NCBI GenBank assembly: GCA_020746875.1
Contig: JAGTJL010000014.1
Location: 620,001 to 684,000, forward strand
Direction of reading: 5' to 3'
Source of the DNA: Rhexocercosporidium sp. MPI-PUGE-AT-0058
Taxonomy: Eukaryota; Ascomycota; Leotiomycetes; Helotiales
Length of the DNA: 64,000 nucleotides
Positions within the stretch are counted from its first letter, which is position 1. The number at the start of each line of letters is the position of its first letter. The notes below the pieces were generated by a model that was not told the origin of the DNA, did no database searches, and saw only the letters and a list, made by a program, of their open reading frames with translations. Positions 23,628-36,220 of this stretch are shown here, piece by piece. The position numbers and the translations under genes were made by a program.

Positions 23628-25185
23628 CTACTTCGCCTTTCTACTCTTGATATAATCCCTCAACTGCTCATGCCTCGTAACAAAGAACATCATCTTCGCA
23701 TCACTCTTCCAGACCAGCACTCCATTTTCATCCGCATACTTCACACACCCCTCATACTCCTTCTTCGTATCAAACTCCTTGAACAAGAAGCCGGCCGTAG
23801 CTTTCATCCGCTCATTCTCAATCTGCCAGAGCCGGATCTGATCTACCACCGTAGGAGGCAGGACTGGATTTCCGTGAACTGCTGCCGTCTTGACTAGTTG
23901 TGGATGGGCGTGTGTGCCTAGGTAGGAGATAATTTGGTCGGATGTGATGCCGTGGGAAATAGCATTGGCGACGGACTTTCGCGTTATACGACCAGTGACC
24001 ATATTGGGATAGCGAACGCCGAGTCGAGTGAACAGTGCCAGAACGGCGATTTGGAGAGGAGAGTTGGTGTATGCGTAGAGCCGGTAGTTGGTTTCGATGA
24101 TAATGAACCCCTTGGAACCACTCGCTGCAGTAAGAGCAGCTTCAAAGCCTGCGGAGACACTTCGAAGTGCACTGGCATCGGAAGTGAGAGTCGTAGCCAG
24201 TCGAGTAGGGTAAAATTGGGTAGGTGCTTGGGGCGGGATGTAAACCAAACCGAAATCGACGAGGTATTCCAGCATCTGCTTTTGCGGCTCTGAAAGTGTA
24301 GAAGTGCTGTAAGCCCGACTCAATTCGAGAGATCCCAGCATGAATAAGAACGAAAGGACGTCCACAGAGTCTAAACTCATCTACAGGTGTTAGCTTTCGC
24401 AATAACTGGATATACACCACCAACCTGTTTTGCGTTCTCAATCCAAAGCAGCAGGAGCGACCAGACTTGCGCATTAACCTCCTGTAGCAGAAACGAGAAT
24501 CCCGCTTGTGTAATTCCTCCACCTGACCGTCTTCCAGTCGTAACCAGCTTTCCAGCCTCCAGCAATTGCCTGACAGATGTGTTAGGTCCACCATCTCCAT
24601 GCCGTGCAGCATCCCCGACGCTGTTAACCACATAATGCAAAATACTCTCCCACTGATCCCTCGCATACGTATCAAGGTATTCAGTATCCAAGCCCGCCAC
24701 AGGAGAATCGTGAGACGGTACACCAAATGACTGATGCTCCCCTCCACCCGTCAAAGCCAGTCGTAGCGATGCGCTGAAGTTCTTGGTCAGGGATGCGGAT
24801 TGGGGATCGTCTCGACTGGGGGCAGTGATGGTTATGATATGGAGTCGAGATAGGAGGGAAAGGGCGTGGTCCTTTTCTCTGCAGGCTTGTTAGCAGAGCT
24901 CGATTTGTGTGGAACGAGGCACGCACTTCTTGCTTCCTGGATGTACCCAAAGCTCGAGATCTGAGAGCGGGAGAGGCTTGCTCATGTAAAGCATAGCCAT
25001 AACGAATGTTTTGGCTACATCGTATAAGAATGCAGTCTCTCAAGCAGAAGGAGGACCATACCCAGGTGCGGCAACATGCGCCTAAAGATGGCGAGAGCTG
25101 TTGATGGCTCTTGATAGAGACGTCGGAATGTCGTACCTGGAAGCTTTTCCAGGTACTCAAACGAAGCAAGTGTTGAGACAGACAT
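23628..25185 (-). CDS. TFB2: TFIIH core subunit Tfb2 (p52)
   Basis: Subunit of the general transcription and nucleotide excision repair factor TFIIH; p52 anchors and stimulates the XPB/Ssl2 helicase in the nucleus. Exons on minus are 25185-25062, 25014-24927, 24878-24425 and 24380-23628, giving 472 residues. Family landmarks are YLEKLPGTTFRRLY near the start, DQWESILHYVV, GGITQAGFSFLL, then WIENAKQ before the 44-bp third intron and SFLFMLGSLELSRAYS after it, and the C-terminal clutch region with GFIIIETNYRLYAYT and DQIISYLGTHAHPQ. Length is close to the yeast protein. The start region is fixed by the conserved MSVSTLASFEYLEKLPG. It is divergent from the thioesterase gene across 210 bp. Confidence 0.95.
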
Positions 25186-25395
25186 CTTGATTGTGTCGAG
25201 ATCTCAGAGCTCGTGTTGTTACTGACTGATCATTGCTTGGAAATGTGTTGATGTTTTCGAAGCCTTGCGATACAGCCTGGTCCAAAGGGAGTGAATGTCA
25301 AAGGTCCGTGCCCGACCCGAACTTCACCCGTGACGTCGGACTTCCTCCACTTTCATCTTTGTCCACTTCTCGACAAAGTGATTAGATTGTGCATC
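25186..25395. promoter_or_regulatory. Short divergent promoter between TFB2 and the thioesterase gene
   Basis: Only 210 bp separate the two opposite start codons, so both promoters must lie or overlap here. No TATA box is obvious, as often for housekeeping genes. Confidence 0.55.
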
Positions 25396-26475
25396 ATGGC
25401 AGCTTTGAGATTCGTCAGATCTGTAAGTGGTCTATGTCTAGTGAATTGGATTCATGTTTCTAATGGGATTGCAGGTCCTGAAGTCCTTTCAGGCAGAGTC
25501 TGGTCTTGAGCCGAGGTAGGACATGCCCTTCTCATATTTACATCCCAAACTCTCCATTATGTCTATCTCATTAAACCAATACGTCATTATATTCTTCTGT
25601 GGGGATATTATTTGAGACAATTGAACAATCTCAACCGTTTTCCCGCTGTTGTCACAGGCTGTTTTAGCAGTATACTAATATTCTACCCAAACAGACTATT
25701 TGGAGAGAATGTGAGGATTTTCCCTTCCCATGCTTCCAGATACGATAATCAGCATATAACTTCACTTCTTCTTGGGCTCTTCTGACGTCAATTTTCCAGC
25801 TGCGGGTAACAGCCGCCGAACCTGGACGGGTAGATTTCGAATTAGATATCAAGAAAGAACATACAGTCAGACCTCCTCTCCTGCTCTTCACCAATCTTCT
25901 GACTAAAAGCAGAATCGTCTCAATATCATCCATGGCGGAACTATAGCAAGCATGGGTCAGTCCTACCATCGAAGTCCTCGGAAGGCATACTGACGTTGTC
26001 ACAGTTGACCTAGGCGGATCACTGGCAGTAGCTTCAAGAGGATTATACGCGACTGGCGTATCCACTGATCTCAATGGTAAATGCATTATTCAATTCCATT
26101 CGACGGTCAATCTTCTGATTCATTCCCCAGTCACATATCTCAACTCCGGAGGTCAAGTAGGAGATGTCCTGAAGGCAGTCGTGAAGTGCGATAAATGTAA
26201 GTCTCATCCACACCAGCCTTTTCTCACACCCCCTGACTTGTGACTTGCAAAATAGTCGGCAAAACTCTAGCTTATACATCGATTGAGTTCACGAACGGCA
26301 AGGGACAGTTAGCAGCGAGGGGTAGTCATACGAAGTAAATCCTTCCTGATCTTGGTGTGGCATCATGTGGATTTTACGGCTACTTACTGACCGCTGGGCG
26401 GATAGATATGTGGCGCTTGCGTGGAAACATCCTGAGAATATCGTTGAGACTTTATCTCCTCATGAGAAGAAATGA
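25396..26475 (+). CDS. Acyl-CoA thioesterase, ACOT13/PaaI-like hotdog fold
   Basis: Hydrolyses acyl-CoA to free fatty acid and CoA; the ACOT13 branch is mitochondrial or cytosolic. Nine exons make 159 residues: 25396-25422, 25475-25515, 25695-25710, 25800-25865, 25913-25955, 26005-26076, 26131-26196, 26256-26334 and 26406-26475. The hotdog core shows RVTAAEPGRVDFELDI, then NRLNIIHGGTIASMVDLGG (active-site region HGGTIASMVD), VSTDLNVTYL, GKTLAYTSIEF and ARGSHTKYVALAW. The third exon is just 16 nt (25695-25710) and was placed by frame and by fit to homologues; skipping it changes the frame. Some junctions, mainly around that exon, are less certain than the protein call. Confidence 0.88.
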
Positions 26476-28577
26476 GTTGAGACCCTAGATGGACAGGAAG
26501 GTTGCACTGAGGGTGTTCCTTGCAAACCTCAATGTATAGACCCTTTAGACAAGTGACGGCGGCTTTCCAAGAATTTCTTAAGATTTAGTCCACGGGAAGT
26601 ACTGTACTCTCTCTCATGGCCAAGTTAGGCAATTGCACCATCCACAGCCGATTCTTCTTCGCAAACTCATGTAGCTGTACTACAACCGGCATGTGTTTAT
26701 CCTGTCCTACCAAATTAACAGGTCCTCTCACAACCCCCGCCACCACCTGATGAAAGTATCGTGCAAATGCAACGCAAACATCGGCACTTCACTTCAAATA
26801 TCACAAACAGTCACAAGCCCAAAAGCTTACCCAGCCACCAGATCTTGATACCCTATTATCTCCTCCTGCCTCGGTATTCCTCGGTCCTCGTCTAAGTTCT
26901 CAGTATTGTCTCTCGATAGTCCACTCTGCTAGGAAACAAACTTTTGTGCTGTGCTATGGTACCACAATTTTCTGTGGGGAGGGGGAAGGGGGAGGCGCAT
27001 ATTACCGTTTAACTTTTCATATGTGCGTGTATACTTAGCATGCAGAAGCTGCACAAACAATGCGAACATCAGTTCCTTGTAATCACGCCACGTTCGGGAC
27101 CTGCATTGAAGGTTTTGCGTGTCACGAGAGGGCATGAAGTCAGCCCAGCCAGCCTCGAGACTAGCAAATCGACGACGACCATGAAGGATCAAATGAAGGC
27201 ACAGTCCACAGACCCGAAGAACTCTTCCCTCCTTCCCATCAAGGTACTTGATATCAAGTGTCTCACCTTCCAAGCCAGAAACAAGACATGATAAAACTTC
27301 AGCGAATGTTTAAATCCAGATTCGGATTTAAGATCCATGCCGCTTGTACTCAACCTGGGCAGGGGGCCGCGCTACCGATATTAGTACGAGCTAGCAAATG
27401 GGCGGGGTGCGACATCCCAAAAGTCGGCTCTGGGGAAAGTCAAGTTGGGGGAGACGGCGGCGCTGCCTCGGCGACTTCAGGGTTCAGGTCGATCTCTGTC
27501 TGCTACGGCTGGGGGAAAAATCACCACAACGGTCGCAACTGAAGACTTGTGATTCGAAACTCGCTGGATTTTTGTGTAGGAATGAATCTAGATCAGGCGA
27601 GGGGAGCTGGATTTAACCTGGCTTTTCTTCTTCTTACGAAGTTGCATTGAGTTGTTGACGAGGCGGGAAAGTGTGTTCGACGATTGCATTGAGATGCGAT
27701 GAGATGAGATGAGATGACATGCTGGAGAGTTCCGTTGAATGGATACAGTACAGTAACTTTGCAAGGCTGTATGCTGAAGTTGAAGGTACTGTACCAGGGA
27801 GGTAATAGTACTTAACTACTACTCAAAAATAAAATACATACAAAATAAAAAGTTCGACTTCACGTAGACATGACGTTACCAAGTTTATATTGTGCTTCTT
27901 CAGTGGATTCAGGTTCGGTGGTTGTACAATATGCCTTTTGCGGGCATGATCACCCTGTAATGAACGGTGGAACATGAACCAGAACCAGAACTACAACCTA
28001 GAAGAGAAAAACGTTCACGCTGCAGATATCCCCAGTCTTGTCCCGGGCTTATTTTCACAACCAATCACTGCGAGAACCCCTTACGAAAGTTCCGACGCCT
28101 GCACACAGCAGCGGGAATTGAATCCGGGGTAAGGTGGCCACTACTTGTACTGAGGAGTAAAGTAACCTCAGGCTCCACCAATCAATTAGCGAGGATGTAG
28201 AACAGGTCTTGGTTTGGCGGGTGGGCGAGACGGGATGGAGTGGAATGGGTACGGCTGCATGGCTGGCATGGGGTCGGGCTTGTGGTGTGGTTCGGTCATA
28301 CTCATGCACACATCATGCTAGTTGGCTCGATTGATTGCTTGGTTGCTCGACTGGATTCCGGGGGGAAGAGGCGCATGGCGTTTATATAGGTGGGTGGGTG
28401 CCTCCGCTGGGGTGCAGGACTTGCCTACGTGATGGGACTGGGACTGACCTCACTTCAGTACTCCCTGCTACTAACTCTCGACGATGGTTCCGATAACGAC
28501 GTAGGCTAATACCCCACTGGTTGTTCTGTCGCTCAAGCACGTCTACTGGATAATCTCAGACCGTGGGGGAATTCAAG
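26476..28577. other. Long intergenic region, no gene seen
   Basis: 2.1 kb between the thioesterase stop and the sugar transporter start. It holds several GTACAGTAC/GGTACTGTACC motifs (26598-26608, 27743-27756, 27784-27795) and a GATGA-type pentamer array (27690-27718). Some frames of 60-115 codons exist on both strands, but none has conserved character or supports splicing. Confidence 0.5.
27690..27718. repeat. (GATGA)n microsatellite
   Basis: About five tandem GATGA copies, intergenic, flanked by variants. Confidence 0.75.
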
Positions 28578-30511
28578 ATGTATCAAGCTACGAATGTCTA
28601 CTTCATCTGCTCGTTCGCCGCCATCGGTATGTAATGCTCACATTTCCAACTCATACCACTCAACCCAGCCCAATCGACCTCGTGAAAAATTAAACATGTT
28701 CTCCATTAACATCGCCCAGGCGGTGGACTCTTCGGCTTCGATATCTCGAGCATGTCCGGTGTGTTAGGAACACAAGCATACAAACGCTACTTCGGGGGCC
28801 CAAAATCCTACAGACAAGGAGGCATTACTTGCGCAATGCCATTCGGATCGCTCGTTGGGGCTCTAGCATCGTCTTTCATCGCCGACAAGTATTCGCGGAG
28901 GACGAGTATACAGATCGCGTCAATATTCTGGATCGTTGGTTCGATGTGCGTGTTTCTCTTTCCACACATGTGACGTGGTTTCAGTGTTGCTGTGGGTGGG
29001 TGTTGTGGTAGAATTTTCTGACTGTTATAACAGTATTCAATGTCTCTCAATCAACATCGGCATGCTCGTCGTCGGCCGCGTCATAGCTGGAATTTGTGTC
29101 GGAATAGCAAGTTCAATCTGTCCCGTCTACCAAGCAGAAATCGCCCCTAAAGAAATCAGAGGCCGAGTCGTCTCTCTACAGCAATGGGCCATCACCTGGG
29201 GAATCCTCATCCAATATTTCATCCAATACGGCGCCTCGTGGGTAGGAGGCGGGCCTAACAATCCAAACCAACCAACCTCCGCCTTTCGAATCCCGTGGGG
29301 CGTTCAGATCGTCCCGGCAGTTATTCTGTTCTTTGGGATGTTCTTCCTGCCGAAATCGCCGAGGTGGCTGGCGTCGCAGGATAGATGGGAGGAGGCTATT
29401 CAGGTCATGGCTGATCTTCATGGTGGTGGAGATTTGAATCATCCGAAAGTGCTCGCTGAGTATCAGGAGATCGAGGAGGCGTTGAGGTTCGAGAGGGAAG
29501 AGGCGATTGGTTCTTACAGACAGCTTGTTGAACCAAGGATGCTCAGACGAGTACTGCTTGGAATGTCGATTCAGATGTGGTCCCAACTGTGCGGGATGAA
29601 CATAATGATGTACTATATTGTCTGTGAGTATTTCTCAACCGTGTATTCCCAACCGTGGATGTATTTCAACTCGCTAACGTCGAGTAGATATCATGGAAGG
29701 CGCCAATATCGCATCACCACTCATTACAGCCTCCATCCAATATATCCTTAACGTGGCACTCACTCTCCCCGCTATCCTGTACCTCGACCGATTCGGCCGT
29801 CGACCAGCCATGCTCGTTGGATCCTTCCTGATGATGACTTTCCTCTTCATAGTCGGTGCTCTGCAAGCCACCTACGGCGAACCCAACGTAGGCGATCTCA
29901 AAGACGGCAATAACTCAGACATCTCTTGGATCGTGCACGACAACAAGCCGGTCTCTAAAGCTATCGTGGCGATGACTTATCTGTTCGTATGTACGTTTGC
30001 TACGACATGGGGTCCGACATCTTGGACTTATCCTTCTGAGATCTTCCCAACCAAGATTAGAGCAAAGGCCGTATCGCTCGCCACGGCGAGTAATTGGTTC
30101 TGGAACTGTATCTTAGCATTTGCGGTCCCGCCGTTACTTTGGAACATGTTAGTTCCTCCTCGTCTAATCTTTCGTTCCCTATCACAAACACAGACATAAA
30201 CTTACCAGTAGCCTATCCACAGTAATTGGAAGATGTACATGATCTTCGGAACTTTCAACGCCCTAGCGTTCATACACATGTTCCTCACAGCGCCAGAAAC
30301 CAAAGGGAAGACCCTCGAGGAAATGGACGATGTGTTTGACAGCGGCATTAAGCCTTGGAAGGGCGGGAGGAAGGGCTCGAGACTTGATCAGTTGCAGAGG
30401 GATATTGAGGCTGGTAATGTGAAGATCACGGGACCGTTGGGAGCAGGCACTGGCAAGGTGGAGGAGAAGGGCGTTGCGGAACATGCGGAAATTCTGTCGA
30501 AGACAATTTGA
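28578..30511 (+). CDS. MFS sugar-porter family transporter
   Basis: Twelve-helix sugar:proton symporter of the MFS sugar-porter family, plasma membrane. Exons 28578-28626, 28720-28945, 29034-29623, 29688-30147 and 30223-30511 give 537 residues. Signatures in order are GGLFGFDISSMSG in helix 1, the DKYSRR loop, GRVIAGICVGIASS, PVYQAEIAPKEIRGR, FLPKSPRWL (with Lys where PESPRWL is common), QMWSQLCGMN, YLDRFGRR, SWTYPSEIFPTKIRAKA and the closing PETKGKTLEEMD. The C-terminal tail is hydrophilic. The first exon is 49 nt. Substrate is uncertain; hexose transport is the common case. It is a full-length, intact gene. Confidence 0.95.
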
Positions 30512-31038
30512 CCTGATGGGGAGTGGTACAGTAATGCGTGAGTGTGGAAATTATATGCTGTCTTGATATGATATGATACGGACGGGCAATTTGTATTAAT
30601 GATACTCTAACGACCCATTTATGATAGTGTTTGATATAGTAATATAAACTCAGAAACACATACATCTTTATCTCAATGGCGAGCGAGTTGCTACCATGAA
30701 GTACGGGTGAAAACTATTGTCATCTCGCTCGCGTCCATCTCTAGTTTCTTTCAGCGACTTCCAGAGTCCCCCTTTTTCCTCGCCTAAAGAAAATGGGTTC
30801 GTATACAGGGGGTCTATCACGTGGCGCGGGAACTAACATCTGGCATGACGTCTTCGAGATCCCTTGAGATCCCTTGACATCCTTCTCGATCTCCAGCTCC
30901 AGAGGATGAATCGAGAGCCCCAGACGCGTGACGTCGTGACTAGACGCGACGAAGCTAAGGTAAAGATAGATAGATTAGGATATCTTTATTTTCCCTATCT
31001 TTAAACAACATTAGCACTTTTCTTCCTTTCACATTTGC
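30512..31038. other. Intergenic / UVE1 promoter
   Basis: 527 bp. No coding frame of note. Repeated GATCCCTTGA units occur near 30860-30882. Likely transporter 3' UTR and UVE1 promoter. Confidence 0.5.
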
Positions 31039-33654
31039 ATGTCCAATACCCTTTGTTCCTACCTGCGTCCTAGCAGAGCTTTTAGATTATCTGCCTTCCA
31101 GTTTTCTTTCCAATTTGTCAAAAACACTAGGCCCAGAGACTTCAAGAGTTATTCCCTTTTACATCAACTTAAATCCTCTCCTCTTCTAGTGCAAAATACT
31201 TGCAATATGCCCCCCAAAAGAAAGAGACCAACAGCAGCTACTGGAGTTGCAGCAGACGCCCTACTCAACGGAGCCCATGAAATTCCCATCCTACCAAATT
31301 CAGATCCACCTTTGAAGAAACGAGCCTCTCGTCGTGGAAAGGTCGACACGAATCCAGATCACAATGCAGATATCGTGGATGGGCAATACGCACTTCGAGC
31401 TAGCCCTGATGCCGACGAGAGAGGAGAGGCGTTCGATGCTGCGTCTTTAGCACCAGCACCAGCTGCAAAGACCAACGGAAATGTTGAGAAAGAGGACGAA
31501 TACAAAGGTGCCAATGGTGTTGAAACACCTACGATGAAACAGAAGAAGAGTCCAACCAAGAGTTCTGTGGCTGCTAAAAAAGGATCCGATGAGATCAAGG
31601 CTTTTCGAGCTGAGCAGGCGGCGAAGAAAGCTGCCGAGGTGAAAGTTAAGAAGGAAGAAGAGGGTGAGGAGTGGGACAAGAGACTTGATCCTGACGGTGA
31701 TGAGGAGGGTCCTGCGGAGGATGTCGATGCTGTTAAGTTGGAGGCTAGGAGACCGCCACCTGTAAATAGTGATTATTTACCTTTGCCTTGGAAAGGACGT
31801 CTGGGCTATGTAAGTCCATTTTGCGTGTAATGTTTAATGGAGCTGATGGAGATACAGGCCTGTCTAAACACCTACCTCCGCACCTCCAATCCACCGATCT
31901 TCACCTCCAGGACCTGCCGCATTGCCTCCATCGTCGAACACCGACACCCCCTCAAAGACCCTTCTCAGCCCGAGCACGCGACCAAGAACCGTCCAGATAA
32001 AAACCAACCCGCATCCATAGAACGAGGTCAACGATATGTCGAAGAGCTATGTCTAGCCAACATTCGAGACATCCCAAAGATGCTACGCTGGAACGACAAG
32101 TACGGCATCAAATTCATGCGGCTGTCGTCTGAGATGTTCCCTTTCGCTAGCCACGCCGAGTATGGGTATAAGCTCGCTCCGTTTGCCAGTGAAGCACTGG
32201 CGGAAGTAGGGAGAGTTGCTGGCGAACTCGGCCATCGTCTCAGTACGCACCCAGGACAGTTCACGCAACTTGGTTCGCCGCGTCCAGAAGTCATAGCGAA
32301 TGCAATCCGTGACCTTGAATATCACGACGAGATGCTCTCACTCCTCAAACTCCCCGAGCAAGCCAACAGAGACGCAGTAATGATCCTCCACATGGGCGGA
32401 ACGTTCGGCGACAAAGCCTCTACCGTCTCACGGTTCAAGACGAACTACAGCGCTCTCTCCCCCTCCATCAAAGCCCGCCTGGTCCTAGAAAACGACGACG
32501 TCTCATGGTCCGTTCACGACCTGCTTCCCATATGTGAAGAGCTCAACATCCCACTCTGTCTCGACTTCCACCACCACAACATCATCTTCGATCCCTCTCA
32601 GCTCCGGGAAGGCACCCGCGATATTGCATCTCTCTTCCCGCGGATAAAGGCCACCTGGGACCGGAAGCGCATCACGCAGAAAATGCACTACAGCGAGCCA
32701 TGTCCCGAAGCCATCACAGGTCGACAGCGAAGGAAACATAATCCTAGACCCGCGACCCTGCCGCCCTGTCCGGATAATATGGACCTCATGATCGAAGCGA
32801 AGGATAAGGAGCAGGCTGTCTTCGACCTCATGCGGCGGTTCAAATTACCTGGTTGGGAGACGTTTAATGATGTTGTGCCTTATGAACGAGATGATGATAA
32901 TCGGCCTGTACCTAAGAAAGCGAAGGGAAAGAAGAAGACGAAGAAGCAGATTGAGGCTGAGATCGAAGAGTTTGGCGAGGAGGTAAAAGATGAGGAAGAT
33001 GAGGTCGTGAAGGACGTTATCCCTGAGGAGGAAATCGGTATGGGTGGGAAGGAGAATAGGGTTTACTGGCCGGTGGGTATGGAGGAGTGGCTAAGACCTA
33101 AGAAACGGGAAGTTGGAGGGAAGAAGAAGGGTGCTGAGGATGGGAACGAAGAGGAAATGTTCAAGAACCCTACACCGGCGAATTTTAAGGCTAGGCAGGA
33201 GATCACGAAGAGGAATAGGAAGCCGATCGAGGATGAGATGAGGGAGAAGTTGGGGGAGGCGAAGAGTGTGGAAGATGTTAGGAGGGTGCTGGATGAGATT
33301 AGGGAGAGGGACATGGCTAATGAAGAGGTTGGGGGCGAGAAGGGTGAGTTGGCTTTGAAGGCAAGGGTGACAAATGTGAAGGCTTCGAGTAAGAAAGCTA
33401 CACCTAAGCCTAAATCGAAGCCAAAAGCTCCGGCGAACAGAGCAAAGAGTGTCGCGACGCCGAGTGTGTCGAATATAGATAATGAAGACGACGAGGATGA
33501 TGATGAGTTAAGTCTTCCTGATATTTCCGATAATGATTTCGAGGAACAGGATAAGAAGCCGGTGTTGAAACGAGCCGCGTCTTCGAGACAGAGCGGGCGA
33601 GCGAGGGGGAAGAAGATGAGTTATGCAGAGGATGGAGAAGATGATGAGATGTAG
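31039..33654 (+). CDS. UVE1: UV-damage endonuclease UVE1 (UVDE)
   Basis: Nicks DNA directly 5' of cyclobutane dimers, 6-4 photoproducts and other distortions, starting the alternative excision repair pathway. Exons 31039-31809 and 31858-33654 give 855 residues from the first ATG, or 799 from the in-frame ATG at 31207. The TIM-barrel core spans roughly residues 250-560: YACLNTYLR, RGQRYVEELCLANI, KFMRLSSEMFPFASH, LSTHPGQFTQLGSPR, ILHMGG, LVLENDD, LCLDFHHHNI, KMHYSEP and LMIEAKDKEQAVFDL, carrying the metal-binding His, Glu and Asp residues. A lysine/acid-rich N-terminal part and tail (about 290 residues) flank the core. The first 56 residues are Arg/Ser/Phe-rich and almost without acidic residues, like a mitochondrial presequence, whereas the second start begins MPPKRKRP, a nuclear-type signal. 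Confidence 0.95.
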
Positions 33655-33802
33655 AGATATAAATAGAGGCAAGTGTATTTTTCAATCTATACAAAAGGAA
33701 ATATGCTACAAGTACTTGAGAACCCCAAGCAGCAAAAATTCAATCCCCCCAAACCCAGTCTACAGTCTATTGAATTGCAAATGCCAGATCCACAATCTCA
33801 CA
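33655..33802. other. Short convergent spacer
   Basis: 148 bp between the UVE1 and amidase stop codons; it must hold both 3' ends, probably overlapping. No gene. Confidence 0.5.
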
Positions 33803-35632
33803 TCATGCTGAGCCTGGATTCAGGATCCCATCTACAAGTACGGCAATATTTGCCAACTCCTCATCTCTCTGTTTCCTGCCCACGAGTTGTACCGAGATTG
33901 GTGCATCAGCATAGTCTTCTGGTCCGGTATCTAAACGCATTTCAATCAGTACAGTTCTCAAGTATCATCTGGAAGGAAGTCTGTTCTTCTTTTCTCTGGT
34001 ACTCACACAAATCATAAACCCTCCGATCCTTCTCCCCATACCTCACCTCCTCATCCTTCTTATCCAGCGAAGCCGACACCTTTCCAACTGGGATAACACA
34101 CGCGGGGCAATCATACATATTCCACATCGCCGTGTACGTAATACAACTCCACTCATCGAATGGGACGGCTGTATGCGGCGCGGGAAGGGTTAGGATGACG
34201 TCGAGGTCGTTGGCGAGCCAGAGGGACTGGAACGTGGAGACGGCGACGTTACGCTGGTGGTTCAGGCGGAAGTAGTCTTCGAGACTGCGGGCGGGTTGGG
34301 TCATCAGGCCGGTTTTGACGACGGAGGGGACGAAGGGCTCGGTGGTGGATTCGATGAGGTCGACTGTGAACTAGAAGAGTGAGAACGTTAGATTGATCAT
34401 TACGGAGATTTCAATGTGTTAGCTTACCTTGGAGCCATCTAGAGAGAAGAGATCCCAGATCAGTCCCATGTTCTCAGAAACATCTGGGAGTGTGAGCGGG
34501 ACGATCGTCTGATTTGCAGCAGTGAGTTTCTCGACCGCCTCTCGCAACGCTCTCCTCATAGGCGGAGTAGGCGTATGCAGAGTATCATCAGCAATAACTC
34601 CTATCCTCAACGGTCTGGAACGGTTCAGTGTATTCTCCAGCCACGGAATTCGGTAGACCGAAGCATCAACATTACACGGATCAGCCTCCATGATCATCTT
34701 GATGAAATACTGGCACGACCGGATCGAAGTGGCCATTGGACCCGCGGAGGGAGTTATTCCGACTGAGCCTGGCGCGGCGGGACTCTGCTGCCCAGCGTAC
34801 GGGATGATTTGAGAGCTGGGCTTGAATCCGTAGATGCCGTTGGCGGAGCTGGGAATTCGAATGCTGCCTGCTATGTCGGTCCCAACGCCGAGGATACTAC
34901 CTCTCAGAGCGATGAGAGAGCCTTCGCCTCCAGTCGATCCACCAGCAGTCAGCCTCGTGTTGTTTGGGTTTAATGTTCGGCCGAATACGTTGTTGTCTGA
35001 GTCGGCTGTCATCATGGTCTGAGGGACGTTGGTCTTGCAGTATAGAATTGCACCGAATGACTTCAGCATCGTGACCATTGAGGAGTCCTGCGTGGCGGGC
35101 TTGGCTACAAAGCACGTCATGCCGATAGTAGCGTCCTTTCCTTCGAGCTTGAAGGAGTCCTTGAGAGATATGGGAAGGCCGTAAAATGGACCGAGGGGTC
35201 GATCAGGGTGCTCGACTCGAGATCGGTCTAGGGCTTTTGCGTTCTCAATCGCTTCTTCGAAGAACATTTCTGTTAAGCAATTTGTCTTGATTGATTTATT
35301 AGCAATATTCCCAAGGAATAAATCTGTATTTGCGTGCGTACCAATTGTTGCGCAATTGCTGCACGTTTGCAGAATGCCGTTGTGACCGCCTCGGCCGTAA
35401 ACACCTTCTCACGGATGGCTTCGACGATCCCGACAGCATCATAGTCGGATGTGATGCGAACTTCATCCTCTGTCAAGATCCCACATGACGTTGAAATGTC
35501 AAGGAGATTCGTCTTTTTGGCTGTAAAGTTTTCCACGTTTGGAATCCGCCATGCTACGGGTATGGCGTTGTCTCTTTGCTCTCGCTTCAGGGAGCAGATC
35601 TCTTGCCAAGTGCGTAACCCGTTCGCAGTCAT
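33803..35632 (-). CDS. Amidase signature family enzyme (acetamidase-like)
   Basis: Hydrolyses amides to carboxylate and ammonia; fungal members like AmdS let cells use amides as nitrogen or carbon source. Exons on minus are 35632-35342, 35285-34428, 34370-34007 and 33930-33803, giving 546 residues. The Ser-cisSer-Lys triad is intact: Lys in LPISLKDSF, the Gly/Ser stretch LTAGGSTGGEGSL with the cis-Ser, and nucleophile Ser in GTDIAGSIRIPS. The N-terminus WQEICSLKREQRDNAIP and C-terminus APISVQLVGRK are typical of fungal acetamidases. The first junction uses acceptor CAATCAAG so that FCKRAAIAQQL joins TNCLTEMFFEEA. A Zn2Cys6 regulator lies just upstream on the same strand. Confidence 0.94.
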
Positions 35633-36220
35633 GGTGGCTTTTCCGCTTGAGAAGTATTTATGATTGAACTACAATGCTAGCGCTTGTTTGTGTTAGAGAT
35701 TGAACAGAAAGGGAGGAGCAGCCAACAGGACCTCCACATACGTTGTTGAAAGAAACGAACTTCGAGGGAGAGCTGAGTCTGCTTGATTCGATTGAAAAAG
35801 TAGTAGAATCTGTGACTGGATCAGAGACTGGAATATTTAATATACAAAAGACAGGGCGGAGAGAGGAAGTTGTAGAAGAGCCTCCAGACAAGAATGGGGG
35901 GGAAACCTTCCGAGATCCTCGGTGAGAGGGGCAAAATCATACTGTACGTACCTTACATTGGTCTGAAATGCAACCGTTGAAAGATACGTAACTTGTGACC
36001 ATGGCCATGTCCATGTCATATTCCACACGACTTAGAGTTTGTGTATGAATGCGTGTAGCTTGAAGTGGGGTGCAGTAGTCTGGCCGTAGACCAGATTCGG
36101 TAAAAGGAGGCGCGAGTGTCAACATGCGAGCCAAGCGAAGATTACTCCACACTCCACCAACCCCTGTCAAGACTTAATAGACTTTGCTGGCGCCGTGGCA
36201 GAGCATAGCCAAGTGCCACT
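35633..36220. other. Intergenic, amidase upstream region
   Basis: 588 bp between the regulator stop and the amidase start. AT-rich with a TATATTAAA-like element on minus near 35834-35842. No coding frame. Confidence 0.5.

Noticed and set aside
27040..27616. Overlapping frames of 72-114 codons between the thioesterase and sugar transporter
   Set aside because: Mixed composition on both strands, no signal of conservation, no splice support.
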